From: Methylobacterium sp. PvR107
GTDB taxonomy: Bacteria > Pseudomonadota > Alphaproteobacteria > Rhizobiales > Beijerinckiaceae
Assembly (NCBI RefSeq): GCF_017833295.1
Contig: NZ_JAFIBW010000001.1
Span: 2,990,001 to 3,054,000, forward strand
DNA length: 64,000 nucleotides
Direction: 5' to 3'
Part shown: positions 8,511 through 15,788 of the stretch, in pieces
Position numbering within the stretch: the stretch's first letter is position 1
Layout of the letters: every line of letters starts with the position of its first letter
Translations under genes and position numbers: made by a program
The notes under the pieces: generated by a model
What the model was told of the DNA's origin: nothing
The model's input: the letters and a program-made list of their open reading frames with translations, nothing else
Database searches by the model: none

Positions 8511-8876
8511 TCAGGCAGCGAGCGCCCGCCTCACCGTGGCGCGCAGGTCCGCGAGGGAGAACGGCTTCGTCAGCACGTCGGTGACGATGGCGTCGAGGCC
8601 CCGCGCCCGCTCACGCTGGTCGGCGAAGCCGGTCATCAGCAGGATGGTCAGGTCCGGGAAGTCGCGCTTGGCGGCGAGCGCCAGGGCAATGCCGTCCATG
8701 AGCGGCATGCGGATGTCGGTGAGCATCAGGTCGAAGCCGCCATCGGCTTCGTTGAGCCGGTCGAGCCCGTCGCTGCCGTCGTTGGCGGTCACGACGGCGT
8801 GCCCATCGATCTCGAGCCCCCGCTTCAGGAAGCCCCGGACGGTCTCTTCGTCATCCACCAGAAGGATGCGCGCCAT
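8511..8876 (-). CDS. cpdR: Single-domain response regulator, CpdR-like
   Basis: This 121-residue protein is one receiver domain and nothing else. Visible are the acidic pocket VDDEE at residues 7-11, the phosphorylation site in LMLTDIRMPLMDGI at about residue 53, the switch threonine in LLMTGF, and the conserved lysine in LTKPFSLADLR. The RMPxMDG and MTGF pattern with the KPF tail matches CpdR, which in Caulobacter acts as an adaptor for ClpXP-dependent proteolysis when unphosphorylated. The CpdR assignment is from family resemblance only and other stand-alone receivers are possible. It lies 169 bases downstream of hpt on the same strand. Confidence 0.65.
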   Translation of the reverse strand: MARILLVDDEETVRGFLKRGLEIDGHAVVTANDGSDGLDRLNEADGGFDLMLTDIRMPLMDGIALALAAKRDFPDLTILLMTGFADQRERARGLDAIVTDVLTKPFSLADLRATVRRALAA

Positions 8877-9045
8877 GTGGTCCCGTCAACGTGCCCGATC
8901 CCGCGAGCGTCCCGCCGCGATGACGCCAAGCTCTTCAGGAGACGACAGACGCCGACGGATCCGCCGCCTGTCAAGACGTCGCGTTCCGAAACGGACGCCG
9001 CGCCGCGCGGAGAGGCCAAAATGTCGCGCCCCGTTGCGCGCAGGC

Positions 9046-9612
9046 TCACGGGTCGAACAGGTCGGGATCCGCGCTGCCGTAATCGACCACGCCCACGAAA
9101 GGCAGCTGCCGGAAGGCATGGGCCGCGTCCATGCCGTAGCCGACGACGAACACGTCGGGACAGGTGAAGCCGACGAAATCCGCATCGATCGTCACCGCGC
9201 GCTTGCCGGGCTTTTCCAGGAGCACCGCGGTGAGCACCCGCCGCGCGCCGCGTGCCATCAGCAGATCCTTGGCGAAGACGACGGTCCGGCCGGATTCCAG
9301 GATGTCGTCGACGAGCAGGACGTCCCGCCCGCGGACCTCGCTCTGCACGTCGCGCAGGATCTCGACCTGACCGGTGGAGACCGTCCCGGTGCGGTAGCTC
9401 GACAGGTGGACGAACTCGACCTGCGGCGCGAGCCCAACCCGGTGCAGGGCCCGCAGCAGGTCGGCGGCGAACATGAAGCTGCCCTTGAGCACCGCCACGA
9501 CGAGGAGGTTGTCCGGCCGCGCGGACAGGATCTCCTCGGCCAGCTCGTCGTTGCGCTTGGCGATCGCCGCCTCGTCGAACAAGGTTCGGACGCGCCGTTC
9601 AGGGATGGTCAT
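9046..9612 (-). CDS. hpt: Hypoxanthine phosphoribosyltransferase
   Basis: This 188-residue cytoplasmic enzyme converts hypoxanthine (and guanine) plus PRPP to IMP (GMP) in purine salvage. The PRPP-binding motif VLLVDDILESGRT stands at about residues 98-110. The family's LVVAVLKGSFMFAADL near residue 45 and the C-terminal VGYGMD loop are also present. Length agrees with bacterial Hpt (about 180 residues). ATG 9612 (MTIPERRV) was preferred to the frame's upstream ATG 9711, because the 33 extra residues are low-complexity and unlike the family. The next gene downstream on the same strand is the CpdR-like regulator. Confidence 0.93.
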   Translation of the reverse strand: MTIPERRVRTLFDEAAIAKRNDELAEEILSARPDNLLVVAVLKGSFMFAADLLRALHRVGLAPQVEFVHLSSYRTGTVSTGQVEILRDVQSEVRGRDVLLVDDILESGRTVVFAKDLLMARGARRVLTAVLLEKPGKRAVTIDADFVGFTCPDVFVVGYGMDAAHAFRQLPFVGVVDYGSADPDLFDP

Positions 9613-9759
9613 CTCACGTGTCCCGGAAAGCCCGGCCGCGGGGCGGGACCCGCCGCCGCGATCGGCACCGGTCTTAGCGTCCCCGGCGCGCCGGGGAAAC
9701 TCCGGATCCACGAGATGGGCGGTCGTGTCACCGGCCGGGGGAGGCTCGCCCCGGAGGCG

Positions 9760-10101
9760 TCACATCTCGGCCGCCGGCCGGAACGGGCGCAGCAGCCGGA
9801 TCAGCCGGCCGGTGCGCGGCGCCGGCCGGTCGTCCGCGTCCGCGCCCGTCACGTCCGGACCGGCTTCCGGGTCCGCACCGTCGGCCGGCTCGACGTGACG
9901 GACCTGCTCCAGGACATCCGCCACGATGCCGGGAATCGGGCGCTCGTGCTCTTCGAGAAGGAGCGACGCGGTCCACAGCCGGCCGGCATGCGCCAGCGGG
10001 AGCGTTCCGCGCGTCAGGCGCTCCATCAGCATCCGGTCGGCCAGGGAGGCCGCCAGTGCGCTGACGATCTCAAGTTGATCCTGCTGCATCCTGCTATCCA
10101 T
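9760..10101 (-). CDS. Hypothetical protein, alpha-helical N-terminus
   Basis: This 113-residue protein was not recognised. The first 70 residues look like a compact helical domain (QLEIVSALAASLADRMLMER and LAHAGRLWTASLLLEEHE), while the last 40 are acidic and proline-rich with a basic end (RLIRLLRPFRPAAEM). ATG 10101 has GTGAAG at a usable distance; ATG 10089 in the same frame (MQQDQLEIV) is the alternative. Codon use matches neighbouring genes. It lies upstream of hpt on the same strand with a gap of about 150 bases. Confidence 0.55.
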   Translation of the reverse strand: MDSRMQQDQLEIVSALAASLADRMLMERLTRGTLPLAHAGRLWTASLLLEEHERPIPGIVADVLEQVRHVEPADGADPEAGPDVTGADADDRPAPRTGRLIRLLRPFRPAAEM

Positions 10102-10465
10102 ATCGGTCTTCACCCATATGAAAATAGTCAATCCCCGCGGGGTCCCCACCTTAATCGGCCAAATTAGGCAATTCTATAACATACGCACAGATTCAACTGC
10201 GGGCTGCCCGCCTCCCGTGGGTGATCGTGCGCCGATGCGCGGCAAGGCCAGCCCCCTCCCCTTTCCGCGGGCGGAAGCGCGCGCACCCTTGTCAGCCTCT
10301 GGAGCCCGCACCGGCGGGAGTGGCGCGTCGCGCCGCGGACGTGCTGGGACGCACCATCACGGCACCGGAAAAGCGCCTTGCGCACGCTCCGGGTCGGTGG
10401 ATCAAGGCAGATGCCGGGATCAATCGGTTCCGCGGGCGCGCCGGACCCGCCTCCGCCCACGCAAT
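10102..10465. other. Intergenic region between hypothetical gene and tRNA-His
   Basis: No coding frame with domain support was seen. The part near 10110-10200 is locally AT-rich (ccttaatcggccaaattagg) and probably carries the promoter of the minus-strand gene starting at 10101. Confidence 0.4.
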
Positions 10466-10492
10466 AAGGGGTCGGCGATCCGCCAACCCCTT
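10466..10492 (-). terminator. Hairpin terminator downstream of tRNA-His
   Basis: AAGGGGTCGGCG (10466-10477) pairs with CGCCAACCCCTT (10481-10492) around a 3-base loop, with one mismatch in a 12-bp stem. It lies about 20 bases beyond the 3' end of the minus-strand tRNA. The following minus-strand bases (ATTGCG) are only weakly T-rich, so the efficiency is uncertain. Confidence 0.6.
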
Positions 10493-10512
10493 GCGCTGTC
10501 GAGCTGAATGGA

Positions 10513-10590
10513 TGGTACCACCGCCCCGGCTCGAACGGGGGACCCCCAGATCCACAATCTGGTGCTCTAACCAACTGAGCTACGGCGGCA
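10513..10590 (-). tRNA. tRNA-His (anticodon GTG)
   Basis: On the minus strand the sequence begins GCCGCCGTAGCTCAGTTGG (acceptor arm and D-arm). The anticodon arm CCAGATTGTGGATCTGG carries GTG in the loop, and the T-arm GTTCGAGCC is canonical. The acceptor stem closes as CGGTGGT, followed by A and an encoded CCA end at 10513. All four arms can be drawn, with G-T pairs at the acceptor end. The anticodon GTG reads histidine codons. Confidence 0.93.
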
Positions 10591-10905
10591 CTGGCGGGCG
10601 GTGTATCGTGGCCCGCGGCAGTTTTCAAGGCGATCCGCGCATGGCGATGTCGGGCCGGTGGATACAGGGCCGCTTCGGCGCCCGGACTGTCCGCGGGATG
10701 AGGCGGTCGCGATGTCTCCCCGTGCCCGCGCGGGCGCCCAGATAACCGGCTTGGCTGGGCTCACCACCCCGGAACGGGGGGCGGAGCCGCGCGCCGCCGG
10801 GGGCGAGCGCGTTTGCAACGCGGACGGCCGGGGCTCTAACTGCGTCCGGAAGGCCGATGCGTCGCCAGGACTGCGTCGCGCCGATCCGGGCCGACGAGAC
10901 GGAAT
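10591..10905. other. Intergenic region upstream of the ClC gene
   Basis: No supported gene was seen. It must contain the tRNA-His promoter (minus strand, near 10590-10640) and the promoter of the channel gene, but no clear -35/-10 boxes can be named by eye. Confidence 0.4.
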
Positions 10906-12825
10906 GTGAGCGCGCGACAGTCAGCGGCGGCCGCAGGCGGGGAGCCGGCCTCCGCTGCAACACCAGGGCGGGCGCCGGTCCGGCCGCACCGCCGGGCCCC
11001 TCGGCGCTGGACGGGTGCGGGCCTCGTCCAGGCCCCGGGGCGGCTGCGCAGCCTCGTCCGCCGAAGCGAGGGCGGCCTCGTGGCGCTCGCGACGCTCGTC
11101 GGCTGCGTGGCCGGCGTCGCCGTCTCGGCCATGACCTGGATCACCCAGACCCTGCGCGAGCTGCTCTACAACCTGCCCGCGGGAACGCGGCTCAGCGCGG
11201 CCGATGCCGTGACGCCGACGCTCCTGCTCGTGGGGCCCTGCCTCGGCGGCGCGCTGCTGGGGCTGGTGATCTTCGCCGCCACCTACCTGCGCGGGCCCCG
11301 CAGGCGCCCGGCGATCGACCCGATCGAGGCCAATGCCCTGCATGGCGGCCGCATGTCCCTGCGTGACAGCGTCTACCTCGCCCTGCAGAACGTGATCTCG
11401 AACGGATGCGGCGCCTCGGTGGGCTTGGAAGCCGGCTACACGCAGATCGCCTCCGGCCTCGCCTCGCGGCTGGGGATCGCCTTCGAGGTCCGGCGGAGCG
11501 ACCTGCGCACCCTGGTCGGCTGCGGCGCGGCCGGCGCGATCGCGGCGGGCTTCGGGGCGCCGCTGGCCGGCGCGTTCTATGCCTTCGAGCTGATCATCGG
11601 CACCTATTCCATTGCCACGCTCACGCCGGTGGTGGTCGCGGCGCTGTGCGGTAACCTCGTATCCCGGTCGCTGATCGAGACGCATCCGCTGGTCGAGCTC
11701 GGCGACATGCAGGCGGTCACGACGTCGCACGTCACCAGCATGGAGATCCTGCCGAGCCTGGCCCTCGGGTTGTTCTGCGCGGCCCTCGGCATCCTGATCA
11801 TGCGCGGGGTGACCCTGGTGGAGCGGCTGGTCCAGGCCTCCGGCCTGCCGCGGGCGGCCGCCCCGGCCTTCGGGGGCCTGTGCGTCGGCGCCCTGGCCCT
11901 GCTGGCGACGCCGCAGGTGCTCTCGGGCGGCCACGGCGCCCTGCACATGCATTTCGCCGCCGAGGGCCAGGGCCACGGGATCGCGGCGCTCGCCGGGCTG
12001 TTCGCCGCCAAGGCGGTGGCCTCGGCGATCTCGATCGGCTCCGGATTCCGGGGCGGCCTGTTCTTCGCCTCGCTGTTCCTCGGCGCCATCGCCGGCAAGC
12101 TGTTCGCGGCCCTGGCCCCCGTGCTGGTGCCGCCGCTGGCGGATTTCGGCCTGACGCCGCTCGCCTACGCGGTGATCGGCATGAGCGCGCTCGCCGTGGC
12201 GATCATCGGCGGCCCGCTGACCATGACGTTCCTGGCGCTGGAGGTCACCGGCAGCCTGCCGATCACCGGCCTCGTGCTGGCGGCGGTGATCGCGTCCTCG
12301 CTGACCGTGCGCAAGACCTTCGGCTACTCCTTCGCCACCTGGCGCTTCCACCTGCGCGGCGAGAGCATCCGCAGCCCCCACGATGTCGGCTGGATCCGCT
12401 CGCTGACCGTCGGCCGGCTGATGCGCCGGGACCCCGGCACCGTCGCGGCCGAGACGCCGCTGCCCACCTTTCTGCGGGCGCATCCGCTCGGCTCGCCCTC
12501 CCGGGTGATCGCGGTCGACGGGCGCGGGCGCTATGCCGGCATCGTCAACGTCCCCGAGGCGCACGCGGCCGCGCGGGACGCGGCCGCCGACGCGCAGCCG
12601 GTGCTCGCCGACCTGCTGCTCCACACCGGCGATTTCCTGACCCCCAGCATGAACGCCAAGGATGCCGCCGCCGCCTTCGACCGCACCGAGAGCGAGGCGC
12701 TCGCGGTGGTCGACGGGCCCGAGACCCGCCGGGTGCTGGGCCTGCTCACCGAGAGCCACACGCTCAAGCGCTACAGCGACGAACTCGACCGCCAGCGCCG
12801 GGCCATGGCGGGGGAAAGCGACTGA
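10906..12825 (+). CDS. ClC-family chloride channel/antiporter with C-terminal CBS-like region
   Basis: This 639-residue inner-membrane protein belongs to the ClC family (Cl- channels and Cl-/H+ exchangers). It has about ten hydrophobic helices between residues 60 and 490. The segment SNGCGASVGLEAGYTQIAS near residue 170 corresponds to the GxEGP region and keeps the gating glutamate. GSGFRGGLFFASLFLGA near residue 380 corresponds to the GxFxP region. The usual first anion motif GSGIP is not recognisable; the place is taken by RRPAIDPIEANALHGG. Residues of about 500-625 form a CBS-pair-like regulatory tail (SRVIAVDGRGRYAGIV and ESEALAVVDG). The start is GTG 10906. Transport mode cannot be read from the sequence. 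Confidence 0.85.
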   Translation: MSARQSAAAAGGEPASAATPGRAPVRPHRRAPRRWTGAGLVQAPGRLRSLVRRSEGGLVALATLVGCVAGVAVSAMTWITQTLRELLYNLPAGTRLSAADAVTPTLLLVGPCLGGALLGLVIFAATYLRGPRRRPAIDPIEANALHGGRMSLRDSVYLALQNVISNGCGASVGLEAGYTQIASGLASRLGIAFEVRRSDLRTLVGCGAAGAIAAGFGAPLAGAFYAFELIIGTYSIATLTPVVVAALCGNLVSRSLIETHPLVELGDMQAVTTSHVTSMEILPSLALGLFCAALGILIMRGVTLVERLVQASGLPRAAAPAFGGLCVGALALLATPQVLSGGHGALHMHFAAEGQGHGIAALAGLFAAKAVASAISIGSGFRGGLFFASLFLGAIAGKLFAALAPVLVPPLADFGLTPLAYAVIGMSALAVAIIGGPLTMTFLALEVTGSLPITGLVLAAVIASSLTVRKTFGYSFATWRFHLRGESIRSPHDVGWIRSLTVGRLMRRDPGTVAAETPLPTFLRAHPLGSPSRVIAVDGRGRYAGIVNVPEAHAAARDAAADAQPVLADLLLHTGDFLTPSMNAKDAAAAFDRTESEALAVVDGPETRRVLGLLTESHTLKRYSDELDRQRRAMAGESD

Positions 12826-12929
12826 TTGTCAGGCCCGGGTGTTGACCGCACACAGGCGAGCAACAATCACCCTGGCGCCTGCGATCAGGGGTCTGCAAAG
12901 CCCCGATCGCCGTAACTCGTGGAGGATCC

Positions 12930-14021
12930 ATGCCCGGCCAAGGAACAAGCCAGCAGCGCCGCTACCGCATCGCGGTGATCCCCGGTGACGGCATCGGCAA
13001 GGAGGTGGTGCCCGAGGGCGTGCGTGTGCTGGAGCAGGCCGCCAAGCGGCACGGCTTCAGCCTCCAGCTCGACTGGTTCGATTTCGCGAGCTGCGACTAC
13101 TACGAGACGCACGGCCGGATGATGCCGGAGGACTGGAAGCCGCAGATCGAGGCGCACGACGCGATCTATTTCGGCGCGGTCGGCATGCCCGAGCGGGTGC
13201 CCGACCACATCTCCCTCTGGGGCTCGCTGATCCTGTTCCGGCGCGAATTCGACCAGTACGCCAACCTGCGCCCGGTGCGGCTGATGCCGGGGGTGAAGTG
13301 CCCGCTCGCCGACCGCAAGCCGGGCGACATCGACTTCTGGGTGGTCCGGGAGAACACGGAAGGCGAGTACTCGAATGCCGGCGGCCGGATGTTCGCCGGC
13401 ACCGACCGGGAATTCGCCCTGCAGGAGACGATCATGACCCGCCACGGGACCGATCGGATCCTCAAGTTCGCCTTCGATCTGGCCCAGAAGCGCCCGAAGA
13501 AGCACCTGACCTCGGCCACGAAGTCGAACGGCATCTCGATCACCATGCCGTACTGGGACGAGCGGGTGAAGGCGGTGGCCGAGGCCTATCCGGATGTCCG
13601 GTGGGACCAGTACCACATCGACATCCTCACCGCGCATTTCGTGCTGAACCCGGACCGGTTCGACGTGGTGGTGGCCTCCAACCTGTTCGGCGACATCCTG
13701 TCGGATCTGGGCCCGGCCTGCACGGGCACGATCGGCATCGCGCCGTCCGGCAACATCAACCCGGAGCGGGTGCACCCGTCCGTGTTCGAGCCGGTCCACG
13801 GCTCGGCCCCCGACATCGCCGGCCAGGGGATCGCCAACCCGATCGGCCAGATCTGGTCGGGCGCGATGATGCTGGAGCACCTCGGCGAGCACGCGGCGGC
13901 GGCCGAGATCGTCGGCGGGATCGAGCGGGTGCTGTCCGAGCGGACGCTGCGGACCCGCGACCTCGGCGGCAACGCCGATACGCAGGCCTGCGGCAAGGCG
14001 GTGGCGGAGGCGCTGGGCTAG
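12930..14021 (+). CDS. ttuC: Tartrate dehydrogenase / D-malate dehydrogenase (decarboxylating)
   Basis: This 363-residue enzyme belongs to the isocitrate/isopropylmalate dehydrogenase superfamily, tartrate dehydrogenase branch. It oxidises tartrate or D-malate with NAD+ and a divalent metal, with decarboxylation in the latter case. Visible are the N-terminal IAVIPGDGIGKEVVPEG, the substrate arginines in FDQYANLRPVRL, VVRENTEGEYSNAGG, the catalytic lysine in SATKSNGI, and the family signature NLFGDILSDLGPACTG with metal aspartates. The GHISLWG-like stretch DHISLWGSLILFRREFDQ is typical of the TtuC branch rather than LeuB. Length is normal. ATG 12930 has GGAGG (12911-12922 region) upstream. No tartrate transporter lies nearby. 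Confidence 0.88.
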   Translation: MPGQGTSQQRRYRIAVIPGDGIGKEVVPEGVRVLEQAAKRHGFSLQLDWFDFASCDYYETHGRMMPEDWKPQIEAHDAIYFGAVGMPERVPDHISLWGSLILFRREFDQYANLRPVRLMPGVKCPLADRKPGDIDFWVVRENTEGEYSNAGGRMFAGTDREFALQETIMTRHGTDRILKFAFDLAQKRPKKHLTSATKSNGISITMPYWDERVKAVAEAYPDVRWDQYHIDILTAHFVLNPDRFDVVVASNLFGDILSDLGPACTGTIGIAPSGNINPERVHPSVFEPVHGSAPDIAGQGIANPIGQIWSGAMMLEHLGEHAAAAEIVGGIERVLSERTLRTRDLGGNADTQACGKAVAEALG

Positions 14022-14217
14022 GCCCCGTCCCCGCCCCGGGGCCAAGCGGCCGTCCCGGGGCGGCCGCACGCGCGGCGTTCCGGAGCGCTGCAGGCGGCCC
14101 GCCCCCTGATCATCCGGCTGGAGCGCCATACCTTGGAGCAAATCCAGGGTGTCGGTGTTTCCCTGGAGCATCCCGCCCGTGCCGGTCTTCTCTCCTGCCC
14201 CAGGCCGGAAGATCGGG

Positions 14218-14838
14218 ATGTGGCGTTCGCGACGTGATGATCTGAACCGGAGAGACTTGATGGTGGGAGCTACCGCCGGCGCGCCCGAGGGCGCAGGCGC
14301 CGGGGCCGTCCGGACCGACGACCCGGTCCTCGCGAAGGTCACCTTGACGGTGAACGGCCAGCGCCGTGACCTCGAACTCGACACGCGCACCAGCCTGCTC
14401 GACGCGGCGCGCGAGCACCTGCACCTGACCGGCTCCAAGAAGGGGTGCGACCACGGCCAGTGCGGCGCCTGCACGATGATCGTCGACGGGCGGCGGATCA
14501 ACGCCTGCCTGACGCTGGCGGTCATGCACCAGGGCGCCGAGATCACCACGATCGAGGGGTTGGGCCAGCCGGACCACCTGCACCCGATGCAGGCGGCTTT
14601 CGTGAAGCACGACGGCTACCAGTGCGGCTACTGCACGCCGGGCCAGATCTGCTCGGGCGTCGCCGTCCTCGAGGAGATCGAGGCCGGCATCCCGAGCCAC
14701 GTGACCGCGGATCTCGAGGCCGCGCCCCGGGTGACGGAAGCCGAGATCCGCGAGCGCATGAGCGGCAACATCTGCCGGTGCGGTGCCTATTCCAACATCG
14801 TCGAGGCGATGACCGAGGTCGCGGGAGCGCGGGCATGA
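14218..14838 (+). CDS. paoA: Aldehyde oxidoreductase iron-sulfur subunit (PaoA-like)
   Basis: This protein (206 residues from ATG 14218) carries two [2Fe-2S] clusters and passes electrons from the molybdenum subunit to the FAD subunit of a xanthine-dehydrogenase-family aldehyde oxidoreductase. The plant-type cluster is built by [14 protein letters not shown] plus NACL. The second cluster uses [11 protein letters not shown] and [21 protein letters not shown] is identical in style to E. coli PaoA. The N-terminus keeps an arginine pair (NRRDLMVGA) where PaoA has its Tat signal, but no hydrophobic stretch follows, so export is doubtful. ATG 14260, with GGAGAG in front, is an alternative start. 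It overlaps the next gene by ATGA. Confidence 0.88.
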   Translation: MWRSRRDDLNRRDLMVGATAGAPEGAGAGAVRTDDPVLAKVTLTVNGQRRDLELDTRTSLLDAAREHLHLTGSKKGCDHGQCGACTMIVDGRRINACLTLAVMHQGAEITTIEGLGQPDHLHPMQAAFVKHDGYQCGYCTPGQICSGVAVLEEIEAGIPSHVTADLEAAPRVTEAEIRERMSGNICRCGAYSNIVEAMTEVAGARA

Positions 14839-15785
14839 AGTCCTTCACCTACGAGCGTCCCAGCTCGCCGGCGGAAGCCGCGGCCGCCGTCGCCGCCACG
14901 CCCGACGCCAAGTTCATCGCCGGCGGCACCAACCTGCTCGACCTGATGAAGCTGCAGATCGAGACCCCGCGCCACCTCGTGGACGTGAACGGGCTCGGCC
15001 TCGACACGGTCGAGCCGACCGAGGCGGGCGGCCTGCGCATCGGTGCGCTGGTGCGCAACACCGACCTCGCCGCCCACCCGCGGGTGCGCAAGGATTATGG
15101 AGTTTTGAGCCGGGCGCTGCTCGCGGGTGCCTCCGGCCAGTTGCGCAACAAGGCGACCACCGCCGGCAACCTGCTCCAGCGGACGCGCTGCCCGTATTTT
15201 TACGATACGGCCCAGGCCTGCAACAAGCGCCAGCCGGGCTCCGGCTGCGCGGCGCTCGACGGCGTGAACCGCTCGCTTGCGGTGATCGGCGGCAACGAGG
15301 CCTGCATCGCCACGCATCCGGGCGACATGGCGGTGGCCATGCGGGTGCTCGACGCCGTGGTCGAGACGATCGACGCCGACGGCGCTGCGCGAAGAATCCC
15401 GATCGCCGAGTTCCACCGCCTGCCCGGCGACGCGCCGCAGCGCGACACCAACCTCAAGCCCGGCGAGCTCATCACCGCGGTGACGCTGCCGAAGCCGGTC
15501 GCGGGCACGCACATCTACCGGAAGGTCCGCGACCGCGCCTCCTACGCCTACGCGCTGGTCTCGGTGGCGGCGATCCTGGCCAAGGACGGCAGCGGGCACG
15601 TCGCCTTCGGCGGCGTCGCCCACAAGCCCTGGCGGGTCGAGGCGGCCGAGGCCGACCTCCCGAAGGGCGCGAAAGCCGTGACGGCCCAAGTCTTCGCCGA
15701 CGCCAAGCCCACCCCCGAGAACGCGTTCAAGCTGAAGCTCGCCGAGCGGACCCTCTCCGCGGCGCTCAACCAAGCGAGGGCCTGA
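14835..15785 (+). CDS. paoB: Aldehyde oxidoreductase FAD-binding subunit (PaoB-like)
   Basis: This 316-residue protein is the flavin subunit of the PaoABC-type complex. The FAD-binding loop [14 protein letters not shown] lies at about residues 35-48, and [16 protein letters not shown] at about residue 100. Four cysteines, in [20 protein letters not shown] and [11 protein letters not shown], match the extra [4Fe-4S] cluster that distinguishes PaoB from ordinary xanthine-dehydrogenase flavin subunits. The C-terminal CO-dehydrogenase-flavoprotein domain ([17 protein letters not shown]) is present. Its ATG overlaps the paoA stop, and paoC follows after 3 bases, so the three are translationally linked. 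Confidence 0.9.
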   Translation: MKSFTYERPSSPAEAAAAVAATPDAKFIAGGTNLLDLMKLQIETPRHLVDVNGLGLDTVEPTEAGGLRIGALVRNTDLAAHPRVRKDYGVLSRALLAGASGQLRNKATTAGNLLQRTRCPYFYDTAQACNKRQPGSGCAALDGVNRSLAVIGGNEACIATHPGDMAVAMRVLDAVVETIDADGAARRIPIAEFHRLPGDAPQRDTNLKPGELITAVTLPKPVAGTHIYRKVRDRASYAYALVSVAAILAKDGSGHVAFGGVAHKPWRVEAAEADLPKGAKAVTAQVFADAKPTPENAFKLKLAERTLSAALNQARA

Positions 15786-15788
15786 GCC

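Noticed and set aside
8215..10167. Plus-strand 650-codon open frame
   Set aside because: It is antisense to the CpdR-like, hpt and 9760 genes, with Arg/Pro-rich composition and no domain.
10164..10628. Minus-strand 154-codon open frame containing VAQLVRAPDCGSGGPPFEPG
   Set aside because: This string is the well-known spurious translation of a tRNA gene; the stretch is tRNA-His.
10921..12759. Minus-strand 612-codon open frame
   Set aside because: It is antisense to the ClC gene and has a Gln/Arg/Gly-rich composition typical of a shadow frame.
14022..14110. GC-rich hairpins after ttuC (for example GGCCGTCCCGGGGCGGCC)
   Set aside because: Such short GC palindromes are expected by chance in DNA of this composition and no T-run follows, so no terminator was called.
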